Positions 33,796-42,055 of a DNA stretch of 44,990 nt are shown one piece after another (within the stretch, counting starts at the first letter, position 1; the number at the start of each line of letters is the position of its first letter). The position numbers and the translations under genes were made by a program. The notes beneath the pieces are model-generated. The model was given only the letters and a program-made list of their open reading frames with translations, was not told the origin of the DNA and searched no databases. This DNA is from an uncultured Alcaligenaceae bacterium (GTDB lineage Bacteria; Pseudomonadota; Gammaproteobacteria; Burkholderiales; Burkholderiaceae_B): NCBI GenBank assembly GCA_937952975.1, contig CALFXX010000002.1, positions 1 through 44,990 of the forward strand. The letters are read 5' to 3'.

Positions 33796-34749
33796 ATGAA
33801 AGTACTCATCACCGATTTCGATTTTCCGAACGTAGACCTTGAGCTGGGTTTATTTCGGCAGGCGGGCTTAACCGTCACCACAGCGCAATGTAAAACTGAA
33901 GACGAAGTGATTGCAGCTGGCAAAGACGCTGACGCATTTTTGCTTCAATACGCACCGGCAAATCGTAAGGTCTTTGAAGCCCTGCCTGGGTTAAAAATTG
34001 TTAGCCGCTATGGTGCGGGCTTTGACACCATCAATACCGATGACGCCCAAGCCTGTGGCGTTTGGGTCGGTAACTCACCTGACTATGGCGTACATGAAGT
34101 CGCGAGCCACGCCTTTGCGATGGCCTTGAATCTGACTCGACATCTGTCTTTTTATGACCGCGATATCCGCGCCGGTAAATGGCATTACCTCACACCCGGT
34201 ATGCTCAAACGCCCATCAAATATGACCGTGGGTGTGCTGGGTATGGGTCGTATCGGTCGTCGCTTTGCACATCTCGCGCGCGAAACCTACGGCAAGGTCA
34301 TTGCGTGTGATCCACACATCATGGCCTATGACTTTCCGCCCTATGTTGAACGGGTGGACATGACCGAGCTTTTTGCCACCGCCGATATTATTTCAGTGCA
34401 CACACCTCTTAACGATGAAACACGCAACATCGTCAACAGCAAGGTATTGAATCTGATGAAGCCAGGAAGCTACTTGGTCAACACGGCGCGTGGCGGCCTG
34501 GTCAATGTTGACGATGCTTTGGCCGCGCTTAACTCGGGTCAGCTGGGTGGTTTGGCGCTTGATGTGTTGCCACAAGAACCGCCTGGCGATCATCCCTTAG
34601 TCAAGCACCCTCGTACGATTTTGACGCCTCACGCAGCTTTTTATTCGCAAGAGGCTGAAATTGAATTGCGCAGCAAGGCCGCACAAAACATTATTACCTT
34701 TGCGCGCACGGGTAAGCCCGACTACATCGTTACAAAGGGAGTTCGCTAA
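33796..34749 (+). CDS. D-isomer-specific 2-hydroxyacid dehydrogenase
   Basis: A 317-residue NAD(P)-dependent dehydrogenase related to phosphoglycerate and glyoxylate/2-ketogluconate reductases. The nucleotide-binding VGVLGMGRIGRRFAHLA is clear, and the catalytic Arg232 (NTARGG), Glu261 (PQEPP) and His279 (LTPHAAF) are present. The frame is open back to 33586, but the ATG at 33796 gives the proper N-terminus (MKVLITDFDF) and leaves the operator in non-coding sequence. Its stop overlaps the ABC ATPase start by one base (TAATG), tying it to the importer operon. It may reduce or oxidise a 2-keto/2-hydroxy sugar acid. Confidence 0.9.
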   Translation: MKVLITDFDFPNVDLELGLFRQAGLTVTTAQCKTEDEVIAAGKDADAFLLQYAPANRKVFEALPGLKIVSRYGAGFDTINTDDAQACGVWVGNSPDYGVHEVASHAFAMALNLTRHLSFYDRDIRAGKWHYLTPGMLKRPSNMTVGVLGMGRIGRRFAHLARETYGKVIACDPHIMAYDFPPYVERVDMTELFATADIISVHTPLNDETRNIVNSKVLNLMKPGSYLVNTARGGLVNVDDALAALNSGQLGGLALDVLPQEPPGDHPLVKHPRTILTPHAAFYSQEAEIELRSKAAQNIITFARTGKPDYIVTKGVR

Positions 34750-35831
34750 TGGCCAGTGTGACCTTACGCGGAGTCAAAAAATCTTTTCAAGACACCGAGA
34801 TTTTGCATGGTGTCGACATCGATATCCCGGAGGGCTCATTCACAGTATTGGTAGGCCCCTCGGGCTGCGGCAAATCAACGCTGCTACGCATGCTAGCCGG
34901 GCTTGAAGAGGTGACTGCCGGAGAAATCTTTATCGGCGATCAATGCGTCAACACGATGCAACCCAAAGAGCGCGATATCGCGATGGTATTTCAAAACTAC
35001 GCCCTTTATCCGCACATGACGGTGCGTGACAACATGGCGTTTTCGCTTATGTTAGCGAAAGCCAGCAAACAAGATCGCGAAGCGCGCGTGCAACGTGCCG
35101 CTGAAATTCTTGGGCTGACCGAATTGCTTGAGCGCTATCCACGCCAGCTATCAGGCGGGCAACGACAACGCGTAGCGATGGGTCGTGCCATTGTGCGCGA
35201 CCCTCAAGTGTTTCTATTTGACGAGCCGCTTTCAAATCTCGACGCGAAATTACGCGTACAGATGCGTACAGAGATTAAAGCTCTACACCAACGTTTAAAA
35301 ACAACGTCGGTCTACGTGACCCACGATCAAATCGAAGCCATGACGATGGGCGATCAGATTGTAGTGATGCGTGATGGCATCATTGAGCAAACCGGTGGGC
35401 CGCTTGAGCTGTATGAGCATCCCGTGAACACCTTTGTTGCCGGGTTTATTGGCTCACCTGCGATGAACATGCTACCTGGCGTGCTGCGGCATCAACAAGG
35501 AAATACCGCCATCGAATTACGCGATGGCGTACGCATTGTTGTACGCCCACAGCTTGTTGGGCAAGACGGCCAAGAGGCTTTATTCGGGACTCGACCTGAA
35601 CATCTGATCATCGATGAAGCGGGTCAGCTTTCAGTCAAAGCCAATGTCATCGAACCCACGGGCGCCGAAACCTTTATCACTGGCGAACTCAGCGGCACAC
35701 CCATGTCCATCGTCTTTCATGAGCGCGTGGATGTTCAGCCTGGGCAAGTGTTGAGATTGCGTCCAGACGTTGAACGTTGCCATTTATTTGATGCAAAGAC
35801 CGGCTTTGTTTTGTCGTCAACAAGCGCCTGA
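34749..35831 (+). CDS. CUT1-type sugar ABC transporter ATP-binding protein (MalK/UgpC-like)
   Basis: A 360-residue ATPase energising sugar uptake. Walker A GPSGCGKST, Q-loop FQNYALYPHMTV, signature LSGGQRQRVAMGRAIV, Walker B FLFDEPLSNLDAKLR and H-loop VTHDQIEAMTMGD are all in place (residues about 37-200). The C-terminal regulatory beta-domain carries FGTRPEHL and the TGAE motif seen in MalK/UgpC proteins. AAGGGAG precedes the ATG. The 164-base gap to the next gene contains only AT-rich sequence and a ribosome site. Confidence 0.95.
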   Translation: MASVTLRGVKKSFQDTEILHGVDIDIPEGSFTVLVGPSGCGKSTLLRMLAGLEEVTAGEIFIGDQCVNTMQPKERDIAMVFQNYALYPHMTVRDNMAFSLMLAKASKQDREARVQRAAEILGLTELLERYPRQLSGGQRQRVAMGRAIVRDPQVFLFDEPLSNLDAKLRVQMRTEIKALHQRLKTTSVYVTHDQIEAMTMGDQIVVMRDGIIEQTGGPLELYEHPVNTFVAGFIGSPAMNMLPGVLRHQQGNTAIELRDGVRIVVRPQLVGQDGQEALFGTRPEHLIIDEAGQLSVKANVIEPTGAETFITGELSGTPMSIVFHERVDVQPGQVLRLRPDVERCHLFDAKTGFVLSSTSA

Positions 35832-35995
35832 GTGTGACCTTATCTATTTTGTCTAGTTTTTAAAAAGTGCTTGAGTGTTGTCTTGATTATTTTTATCACC
35901 GTTTTGCAACAACCGCAGCTGTAGCCTCGTTATTTTTTTAGTTTGACACAACGCAGTCCAGAGCAGCTTACTGCCCCCTGACCTAGGAGATCAAA

Positions 35996-37318
35996 ATGAA
36001 AGATGTTTCTCGTCGTGAGTTTATCGGTACCGGTTTAGCCGTAGCGGGCGCAAGCGCCCTGAGCAGCTACAGCCCCTTTGCCCTGGCTCAAACGCCTACC
36101 CTGTCTTATAAGCCAGAGGCCGACGCAAAGTTGCGCGTGTTGCGCTGGAAGCGTTTTGTACAAGGCGATGAAGATCAATTCATGATCAATATTGCAAATT
36201 TTACGAAAGCCACGGGCGTTGAAGTTCGTGTCGATAACGAAGGCTTTGAAGATATTCGACCCAAAGCTGCCGTGACCGCGAATGTGGGCAGTGGTCCAGA
36301 TATCATTATGGGTTGGTTTGATGATCCGTTTCAATATCCTACGAAGTTACTGGATGTCACCGAGCTTTGCACCTACTTGGGCAACAAGTATGGCGGCTGG
36401 TACGACGTCGCTCAACAATATGGTCAGTTGAATAAGAAATGGATTGCCGTGCCCTGGGCCGTGATTGCCAACGCATTGGTCTATCGTCAAAGCCAAATTC
36501 AAGCGGCAGGCTTTGAGGCTATTCCAAAAGATACAGCCGGCTTTTTAAAGCTCTGCCAAAATCTCAAAGCCAAAGGTACCCCTGCCGGCTTTGCGTTGGG
36601 CAAGGCGGTGGGTGATGGTAATAACTGGGTGCATTGGCTACTGTGGTCGCACGGCGGGCGCTTGGTCGATGAAAAAGGGAATGTGGTCGTCAACTCACCC
36701 GAGACAATTGCCTCGCTCGAATACGCCGCAGAACTTTACAAAACCTTCGTCCCCGGCACGCTGTCATGGCAAGATCCAAACAACAACAAGGCGTTTCTTG
36801 ACGGGCAAATCAGTTTGACGGCCAACGGGATCTCGGTCTACTACGCGGCCAAAATGTCGGCTGACGCTAAGATGCAAGAGATGGCAAAAGATATCCAGCA
36901 CGCGCACTTTCCGGTTGGGCCTGTTGGTCGTCCCATGGAACTCGCACAAATCACGCAGATGATGTTGTTTGCGCACACGAAGTTTCCAAATGCCTCACGT
37001 GAACTGGCACGCTGGCTGATGGAAGCCGAGCAATACAATCCCTGGCTTGAAAAATCAATCGGCTACGGTGCGCAAACCTTAAAAGCCTATGCAAATAACC
37101 CGATTTGGACCTCAGATCCAAAAGCCATACCGTATGGCGAGATCCCTGCCATGGTGACCAACCACGGGTATTCTGGCCCGCTGGGTGCTGCATCAGCAGC
37201 GTGTCTGGCTGACTATATCGTTCTGGACATGGTTGCCGAAGCGGCCAGTGGTAACAAGACACCCAAAGAAGCCGCACAACGTGCAGCAGATCGGGCAAAG
37301 CGTTACTACAAAACCTAA
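35996..37318 (+). CDS. Extracellular solute-binding protein (family 1) with Tat signal
   Basis: A 440-residue periplasmic sugar-binding protein of the CUT1 importer. It starts with a twin-arginine signal (SRREFIG at residues 5-11, then GLAVAGASALSS and a likely cut near ALA-QTP), implying export in folded form. The mature region LRVLRWKRFVQGDEDQFMI, VGSGPDIIMGWFDDPFQYP and WIAVPWAVIANALVYRQSQ fits the extracellular solute-binding family 1. The ligand is unknown. The ribosome site is TAGGAG. Two stem-loops follow the gene before the permeases. Confidence 0.93.
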   Translation: MKDVSRREFIGTGLAVAGASALSSYSPFALAQTPTLSYKPEADAKLRVLRWKRFVQGDEDQFMINIANFTKATGVEVRVDNEGFEDIRPKAAVTANVGSGPDIIMGWFDDPFQYPTKLLDVTELCTYLGNKYGGWYDVAQQYGQLNKKWIAVPWAVIANALVYRQSQIQAAGFEAIPKDTAGFLKLCQNLKAKGTPAGFALGKAVGDGNNWVHWLLWSHGGRLVDEKGNVVVNSPETIASLEYAAELYKTFVPGTLSWQDPNNNKAFLDGQISLTANGISVYYAAKMSADAKMQEMAKDIQHAHFPVGPVGRPMELAQITQMMLFAHTKFPNASRELARWLMEAEQYNPWLEKSIGYGAQTLKAYANNPIWTSDPKAIPYGEIPAMVTNHGYSGPLGAASAACLADYIVLDMVAEAASGNKTPKEAAQRAADRAKRYYKT

Positions 37319-37334
37319 GTCGAGCGACGCGAAA

Positions 37335-37371
37335 CGTGAATACTGGGTGAAAGATCAACCTCGTATTCACG
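37335..37371 (+). other. Stem-loop after the binding-protein gene (first)
   Basis: Perfect 9-bp arms CGTGAATAC (37335-37343) and GTATTCACG (37363-37371) around a 19-base loop, 17 bases after the binding-protein stop. No T-run follows. Position suggests mRNA stabilisation or partial termination between binding protein and permeases. Confidence 0.6.
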
Positions 37372-37401
37372 CAAGTTCACTCCGATTGACTCAGACGTAC
37401 C

Positions 37402-37421
37402 CCTCGCCCTAACCGGCGAGG
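37402..37421 (+). other. Stem-loop after the binding-protein gene (second)
   Basis: Seven-base arms CCTCGCC/GGCGAGG with the 6-base loop CTAACC, ending 16 bases before the first permease ATG. The arms are identical to those at 20579-20598. Confidence 0.6.
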
Positions 37422-37437
37422 CCTCACGAAGAAAAAG

Positions 37438-38352
37438 ATGAAACCTATTTCGTTACTTGAACGCTTTCAATCCAACCGCCATGCGTTAGGAATCGCGTTT
37501 ATGGTACCAGCGGCGTTGCTACTGATTGGGCTGCTCGCCTATCCGTTGGTGCTCGGCACCTGGCTTGGTTTTACGGATGCCAAGGTTGGTCGGCCTGGCG
37601 TCTGGATCGGCTTTGAAAATTTCACTTATCTCATTACCGATAGCGTCTTTATGCTGTCGGTGTTTAACACCCTTTTCTACACTATCGTCGCAAGCATCGC
37701 CAAGTTTTTTCTAGGTCTTTGGCTTGCGATCATCCTAAATAAAAAATTACCCTTTCAATCTTTTTTTAGAGCGGTAGTGTTGTTACCCTGGATTGTGCCA
37801 ACGGCGCTGAGCGCGATCGCCTTCTGGTGGATCTATGACACGCAGTTTTCTGTGGTCAGCTGGCTACTCGTGAAGATGGGAATCATCGACACGTACATTG
37901 ACTTCTTAGGCGACCCTTGGCTGGCACGGATGTCAACCATTATCGCCAACGTCTGGCGTGGTATCCCCTTTGTCGCAATTTCGCTCTTAGCGGGTCTGCA
38001 AACGATTTCACCCTCCTACTACGAAGCCTCATCTATCGACGGCGCAACGCCCTGGCAACAATTTCGGTTTATCACCATGCCTTTACTCACACCGATCATT
38101 GCCGTGGTGATGACGTTTTCAGTCTTATTCACTTTTACCGATTTTCAACTCATTTATGTACTAACGCGGGGCGGCCCCTTGAACGCAACCCATCTGATGG
38201 CCACACTTGCCTTTCAGCGTGCGATCCCGGGCGGCTCAATGGGTGAAGGCGCAGCCATCGCAACAATGATGGTGCCTTTATTGCTGGCCGCCATCATGTT
38301 TAGTTATTTTGGTTTACAGCGTCGCGCTTGGCAGCAAGGCTCAGACAAATAA
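37438..38352 (+). CDS. Sugar ABC transporter permease (MalF/UgpA-like)
   Basis: A 304-residue inner-membrane protein with about six helices, starting HALGIAFMVPAALLLIGLLAYPLVLG. The EAA loop YYEASSIDGATPWQQFRFITMPLL, which docks on the ATPase, is at about residues 195-218. FTDFQLIYVLTRGGPLNATHLMATLAF is typical of MalF/UgpA permeases. It follows the binding protein by 119 bases and precedes the second permease by 15 bases. Confidence 0.94.
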   Translation: MKPISLLERFQSNRHALGIAFMVPAALLLIGLLAYPLVLGTWLGFTDAKVGRPGVWIGFENFTYLITDSVFMLSVFNTLFYTIVASIAKFFLGLWLAIILNKKLPFQSFFRAVVLLPWIVPTALSAIAFWWIYDTQFSVVSWLLVKMGIIDTYIDFLGDPWLARMSTIIANVWRGIPFVAISLLAGLQTISPSYYEASSIDGATPWQQFRFITMPLLTPIIAVVMTFSVLFTFTDFQLIYVLTRGGPLNATHLMATLAFQRAIPGGSMGEGAAIATMMVPLLLAAIMFSYFGLQRRAWQQGSDK

Positions 38353-38367
38353 TATTAGGGGTGGGCC

Positions 38368-39234
38368 GTGGCCAACAAAAATAGTGAAGGGATGGATTTT
38401 TTAGTTTCGCTGCCGCGACGTTGGGTCACGGTTTACATCCCTCTGGGCATCATGCTGATCGTATTGTTGTTTCCGTTTTATTGGATGGGAATGACGGCGT
38501 TCAAACCCAATGAAGAGCTCCTCGCAAAGGCCGGCAATCCTTTCTGGCTGATCAATCCAACACTGGCGCATTTCAAAAAGCTTTTATTTCATACGTCCTA
38601 TCCGGCTTGGTTACTTAATACTGTGATCGTCTCGGTATGCGCGACCTTCATTTCACTTTTCACATCGGTGCTGGCGGCTTATGCAATTGAACGTCTGCGC
38701 TTCAAAGGCTCGAAGGCCGTCGGTATGCTGATCTTTTTTGCCTACCTCGTACCACCTTCGATTATTTTTATTCCGCTGGCGAGCATCGTGTATCAGTATG
38801 GCCTGTTCGATACACGCATGGCGTTGATTTTGACCTACCCCACCTTTTTGGTGCCTTTTTGCACGTGGTTGCTGATGGGTTACTTCAGAACGATCCCCTT
38901 CGAGCTCGAAGAATGCGCGATGATCGATGGTGCCACCCGCTGGCAAATTCTTACCCGCATTATTTTGCCCTTGGCGGTACCAGGCTTAATCTCGGCAGGC
39001 ATTTTTGCCTTTACCCTTTCTTGGAACGAATTCATTTACGCACTCACGTTTGTCTCATCATCTGAGATTAAGACAGTGCCAGTGGGTGTGATCACTGAAC
39101 TCGTTGAAGGCGATGTGTATCATTGGGGCTCACTCATGGCTGGCGCGCTCTTGGGCTCGCTGCCGGTCGCTTTTATTTACTCATTTTTCGTTGAATATTA
39201 CGTATCTGGCATGACCGGATCCGTCAAAGAATAG
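38368..39234 (+). CDS. Sugar ABC transporter permease (MalG/UgpE-like)
   Basis: A 288-residue second permease, with helices beginning VTVYIPLGIMLIVLLFPFYWMGMTAFKP and the EAA loop FELEECAMIDGATRWQILTRIILPLAVPGL. FTLSWNEFIYALTF is characteristic of the MalG group. Translation starts at GTG 38368, supported by TAGGGGTGG directly upstream; an ATG at 38392 is a weaker alternative. With the preceding permease it forms the CUT1 channel. The dehydratase gene begins eight bases after its stop. Confidence 0.94.
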   Translation: MANKNSEGMDFLVSLPRRWVTVYIPLGIMLIVLLFPFYWMGMTAFKPNEELLAKAGNPFWLINPTLAHFKKLLFHTSYPAWLLNTVIVSVCATFISLFTSVLAAYAIERLRFKGSKAVGMLIFFAYLVPPSIIFIPLASIVYQYGLFDTRMALILTYPTFLVPFCTWLLMGYFRTIPFELEECAMIDGATRWQILTRIILPLAVPGLISAGIFAFTLSWNEFIYALTFVSSSEIKTVPVGVITELVEGDVYHWGSLMAGALLGSLPVAFIYSFFVEYYVSGMTGSVKE

Positions 39235-39242
39235 GAAACCTC

Positions 39243-40778
39243 ATGGAACCGGTTATTCGTCTTCATCCTCAAGATGATGTGGTGATTGCACGCCATCAGC
39301 TCATTTCGGGCACAAAACTTGCCTCTGAAAATCTGACAATTCGAGGCCTGGTACCACCTGGTCATAAAGTTGCTACAAAAAAAATCACGCAAGGTGAACC
39401 GGTTCGTCGCTATAACCAGATCATCGGCTTTGCCAGTGCCGACATTGAAGCCGGTTCGCATGTACACATACACAACTTAAGCATCGGGGCTGAAGGGGGT
39501 GCCTTTAGCCGTGACTACGCGATTGGGGTCGACGCCAAACCAACACAATTTGTCGCCACGCCACGCACGTTTAAAGGCATTGTGCGTGCCGACGGTCGCG
39601 TCGCCACCCGAAACTATTTAGGCATTTTGACCAGCGTGAATTGCTCGGCGACTGCAGCGCGTGCGATTGCCAGCCATTTTGACCGCGAGACGCACCCCGA
39701 AGCCTTGGCAGCGTTTCCAAATGTCGATGGTGTTGTCGCGCTCACGATGGGCAGCGGTTGCGGCATGGGCAGCACTGGCGAAGGCATCGATGTCTTGCGC
39801 CGCACCCTATCAGGCTACACACGCCATGCCAATTTTTGCGGCGTCTTGATGGTGGGGCTGGGCTGCGAGACGAATCAAATTAGTGATTTACTCAGCGCCG
39901 AAAAATTATCAGAAAACCCGTTGTTTCAAACCTTCAACATCCAAGAGACCGGTGGCACACAAAAGACTGTGCGCAAGGGCGTTGAACTGATTCAGCAAAT
40001 GTTGCCGCATGCCAATCAAGTCGTACGGACTGACGTGCCGGTCAGCCACTTAACACTCGGCCTGCAATGCGGTGGCTCGGATGGCTACTCGGGCATCTCA
40101 GCCAATCCTGCACTGGGTGTTGCCGTTGACTTACTCGTTCAAAACGGCGGCACTGCCATTTTGTCTGAGACCCCAGAAATCTATGGTGCCGAACACTTGC
40201 TGACACGACGCGCTGCAAGCCCTGCCGTAGCCGAAAAACTCATCGAACGCATCCATTGGTGGGAAGACTATTGCGCGCGCAACCAAGGCGAAATGAACAA
40301 CAACCCGTCAGCGGGCAACAAAGCAGGCGGCTTAACAACGATTCTAGAAAAATCATTGGGTGCCGTGGCCAAAGGTGGCACCATGCGCTTAGAGGCTGTG
40401 TACGAGTATGCACAACCTGTTACGACCAAAGGCTTTGTGTATATGGATACGCCGGGCTACGACCCCGTATCGGCTACCGGGCAGGTCGCCGGTGGCGCCA
40501 ACATGATTTGCTTTACTACCGGACGCGGCTCGGCCTACGGCTGCGCACCCACGCCCTCAATCAAGCTGTCGACCAACAACGCCCTATGGAAGCGTCAAAG
40601 CGAAGACATCGACATCAACTGCGGCGAGATCGTCGATGACGGCATGTCAATCGCCGAAAAAGGCGCGCAGATTTTTGAGTTGATTATCAAAGTGGCTTCA
40701 GGCGAGCGCACAAAAAGCGAAATCCATGGCTATGGACAAAGCGAGTTTGTGCCTTGGCAGATTGGCGCTGTGATGTAA
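39243..40778 (+). CDS. UxaA/GarD-family dehydratase (altronate/galactarate dehydratase-like)
   Basis: A 511-residue full-length family member. An N-terminal SAF domain (VVIARHQLISGTKL through GSHVHIHNLSI, about residues 15-80) joins the large UxaA catalytic domain with GSGCGMGSTGEGIDVLRRTL, VGLGCETNQI, LQCGGSDGYSGISANPALG, NNNPSAGNKAGGLTTILEKSLG and TGRGSAYGCAPTPSIKLSTN. Relatives dehydrate D-altronate or galactarate using iron; several cysteines in these blocks are conserved. The substrate is unproven. A ribosome site AGGAAACC precedes the ATG. It is the last gene of the importer operon. No KDG kinase or aldolase follows, unlike a standard altronate pathway. Confidence 0.92.
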   Translation: MEPVIRLHPQDDVVIARHQLISGTKLASENLTIRGLVPPGHKVATKKITQGEPVRRYNQIIGFASADIEAGSHVHIHNLSIGAEGGAFSRDYAIGVDAKPTQFVATPRTFKGIVRADGRVATRNYLGILTSVNCSATAARAIASHFDRETHPEALAAFPNVDGVVALTMGSGCGMGSTGEGIDVLRRTLSGYTRHANFCGVLMVGLGCETNQISDLLSAEKLSENPLFQTFNIQETGGTQKTVRKGVELIQQMLPHANQVVRTDVPVSHLTLGLQCGGSDGYSGISANPALGVAVDLLVQNGGTAILSETPEIYGAEHLLTRRAASPAVAEKLIERIHWWEDYCARNQGEMNNNPSAGNKAGGLTTILEKSLGAVAKGGTMRLEAVYEYAQPVTTKGFVYMDTPGYDPVSATGQVAGGANMICFTTGRGSAYGCAPTPSIKLSTNNALWKRQSEDIDINCGEIVDDGMSIAEKGAQIFELIIKVASGERTKSEIHGYGQSEFVPWQIGAVM

Positions 40779-41273
40779 TTACAGCGGCAAATAACGCCCG
40801 CCCGCCCCAACCGCGACAGTGATCAGGCCAAGCATCAAGTTGATGAAAATCAATTTGCGGATGCTTGCCATTGCCGCGCCACCCTTTGGCCAATCTTTGG
40901 CGGCGACAGCGGCTTTTAGCTGCTTAAACGGAACACCATAAATCATTCCAAAAATCGCGGTCATGATCACTGCAATCAAGACCATCAGGTGAATATGCCA
41001 GCCCGCTTTGCCAAAACTGCCGTGCAAAGAGATCAGCCAAATGCCGGTCACAAACAACAACGTGATCGCTGCTTTGACCCAAATAAAAAAGCGTGACATC
41101 ACGCCACAGAGTAAAGGCAGGCGCGCGGGGGGTTCAAGCAATGTCGTAGCAGCCGGGCGCAGCGACGAGTGCATCAAGAACATCCCACCCACCCAAACAA
41201 CCGCTGACAAGGTGTGCACCGCAATTAACAAGGCAAATAGCATGGTCTGGCTCCAGAGGATAGGCATCAGCAT
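40779..41273 (-). CDS. CopD-like integral membrane protein
   Basis: A 164-residue protein with about four hydrophobic segments: TMLFALLIAVHTLSAVVWVGGMFLMH, FFIWVKAAITLLFVTGIWLI, LMVLIAVIMTAIFGMIYGV and KLIFINLMLGLITVAVGAGG. The HTLSAVVWVGGMF start with a conserved His is typical of the CopD domain/DUF2269-like membrane family, some linked to copper or cytochrome oxidase biogenesis. Function is not proven. The ATG at 41273 is chosen; the frame extends to a TTG at 41345 with a polar, unlikely N-terminus, and ATG 41267 is also possible. Its stop adjoins that of the dehydratase gene with no spacer. Confidence 0.72.
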   Translation of the reverse strand: MLMPILWSQTMLFALLIAVHTLSAVVWVGGMFLMHSSLRPAATTLLEPPARLPLLCGVMSRFFIWVKAAITLLFVTGIWLISLHGSFGKAGWHIHLMVLIAVIMTAIFGMIYGVPFKQLKAAVAAKDWPKGGAAMASIRKLIFINLMLGLITVAVGAGGRYLPL

Positions 41274-41436
41274 CTTAACTGGAGTTTGCGTCAAAACAGC
41301 ATGATGCAACCATTGTTCAATTTTTGACCCAGCACATGTGACCAAACAGTCCAGCTACGGATGTATTGGTCAATGGACATCTATAGGATGGCAACGCAAA
41401 TCAAGCATTCCAACTTATTTTTTGTTGATACAATAA

Positions 41437-41748
41437 TTGAATTATGAATACGATGTGCTCAAAAACTTTAGCAATTTCGCCAAGCACGGTCTTAAATTCG
41501 AACAAGTCATAGAATTTGAGTGGGAAACAGCACTTATCAAACAGGATCAGCGTCGAAGTTACCTCGAAACTAGGTTTCAGGCGATTGGGTACATTTCTGA
41601 CAGGCTGTGCGTACTGGTGTTTTGCGAACGTAGCGACGCCCTTCGTGTCATCAGTTTGCGCAAAGCTAATTTTCGAGAAATAAAAGGTTATGCCAAAACT
41701 GAAACCCAATACACGGTATCCGACAGCCAAAGAAGACGCACAGATTAG
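41437..41748 (+). CDS. brnT: BrnT-family toxin
   Basis: A 103-residue ribonuclease toxin of the BrnT family (RelE-like fold). YEYDVLKNFSNFAKHGLKFEQVIEFEWETA, the central ETRFQAIGYISDRLCVLVFCERSDALRVISLRKANFREIKGY and its R-I-S-x-R-K block match the family. No in-frame ATG exists at the expected N-terminus, so TTG 41437 is the likely start (relatives begin at this YEYD). A TTGTTGATACAA imperfect palindrome just upstream could be an operator. The 3' end overlaps brnA by 59 bases in another frame. Confidence 0.88.
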   Translation: MNYEYDVLKNFSNFAKHGLKFEQVIEFEWETALIKQDQRRSYLETRFQAIGYISDRLCVLVFCERSDALRVISLRKANFREIKGYAKTETQYTVSDSQRRRTD

Positions 41749-42031
41749 TGCGGGAATCGCGGCTGATCCAGACAACCCTGAGCTTGTATTCAACCTATCT
41801 GATAAGGCGCAAAACGCCGCTGACTTTTTTGGTTCAGAAAAATACGCTCAGGTGCTTGCAATGAAGCGGCCCAGAGGCCGACCCAAAGCAGCAGAAACAA
41901 AAGTGTTTACCGCTCTGAGGCTTGACGCCGACTTGCTGGCCGCCTTCAAGGCGACGGGCAAAGGGTGGCAGACACGTATCAATGCAGCCTTAAGAGTATT
42001 CTTAACTGAGCACCCACAATCGAAACACTAA
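41690..42031 (+). CDS. brnA: BrnA-family antitoxin
   Basis: A 113-residue antitoxin. The C-terminal VFTALRLDADLLAAFKATGKGWQTRINAALRVFL is the BrnA ribbon-helix-helix DNA-binding domain; the N-terminal part (PKLKPNTRYPTAKEDAQI, SDKAQNAADFF) contacts BrnT in known pairs. It represses the brnTA promoter together with the toxin. The ATG has AAAAGG a few bases upstream, inside the brnT gene. Length is typical, slightly longer than some homologues because of a middle segment. Confidence 0.9.
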   Translation: MPKLKPNTRYPTAKEDAQISAGIAADPDNPELVFNLSDKAQNAADFFGSEKYAQVLAMKRPRGRPKAAETKVFTALRLDADLLAAFKATGKGWQTRINAALRVFLTEHPQSKH

Positions 42032-42055
42032 CAGCCTAGACCAAGACTGATCAAC

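Noticed and set aside
31758..40778. Sulfolactate racemisation and cleavage (Ldh2 as ComC, D-2-hydroxyacid dehydrogenase as SlcC, UxaA-type protein as SuyAB).
   Set aside because: The protein families fit, but SuyA and SuyB are normally separate, the importer is a sugar-type ABC system, and the IlvD/FAH/SDR genes under the same operator point to sugar acids. Kept only as a low-probability alternative.
41365..41376. A further operator-like ATTGGTCAATGG near the BrnTA pair, and a GACCAAT half-site near 42625.
   Set aside because: Only one half of the palindrome is present at each place; a 7-base half-site is expected by chance in 45 kb.
41429..41434. TACAAT as the -10 promoter element of brnT.
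   Set aside because: It lies only three bases before the likely TTG start and has no -35 at a proper distance; an operator-like palindrome is a better reading of the region.
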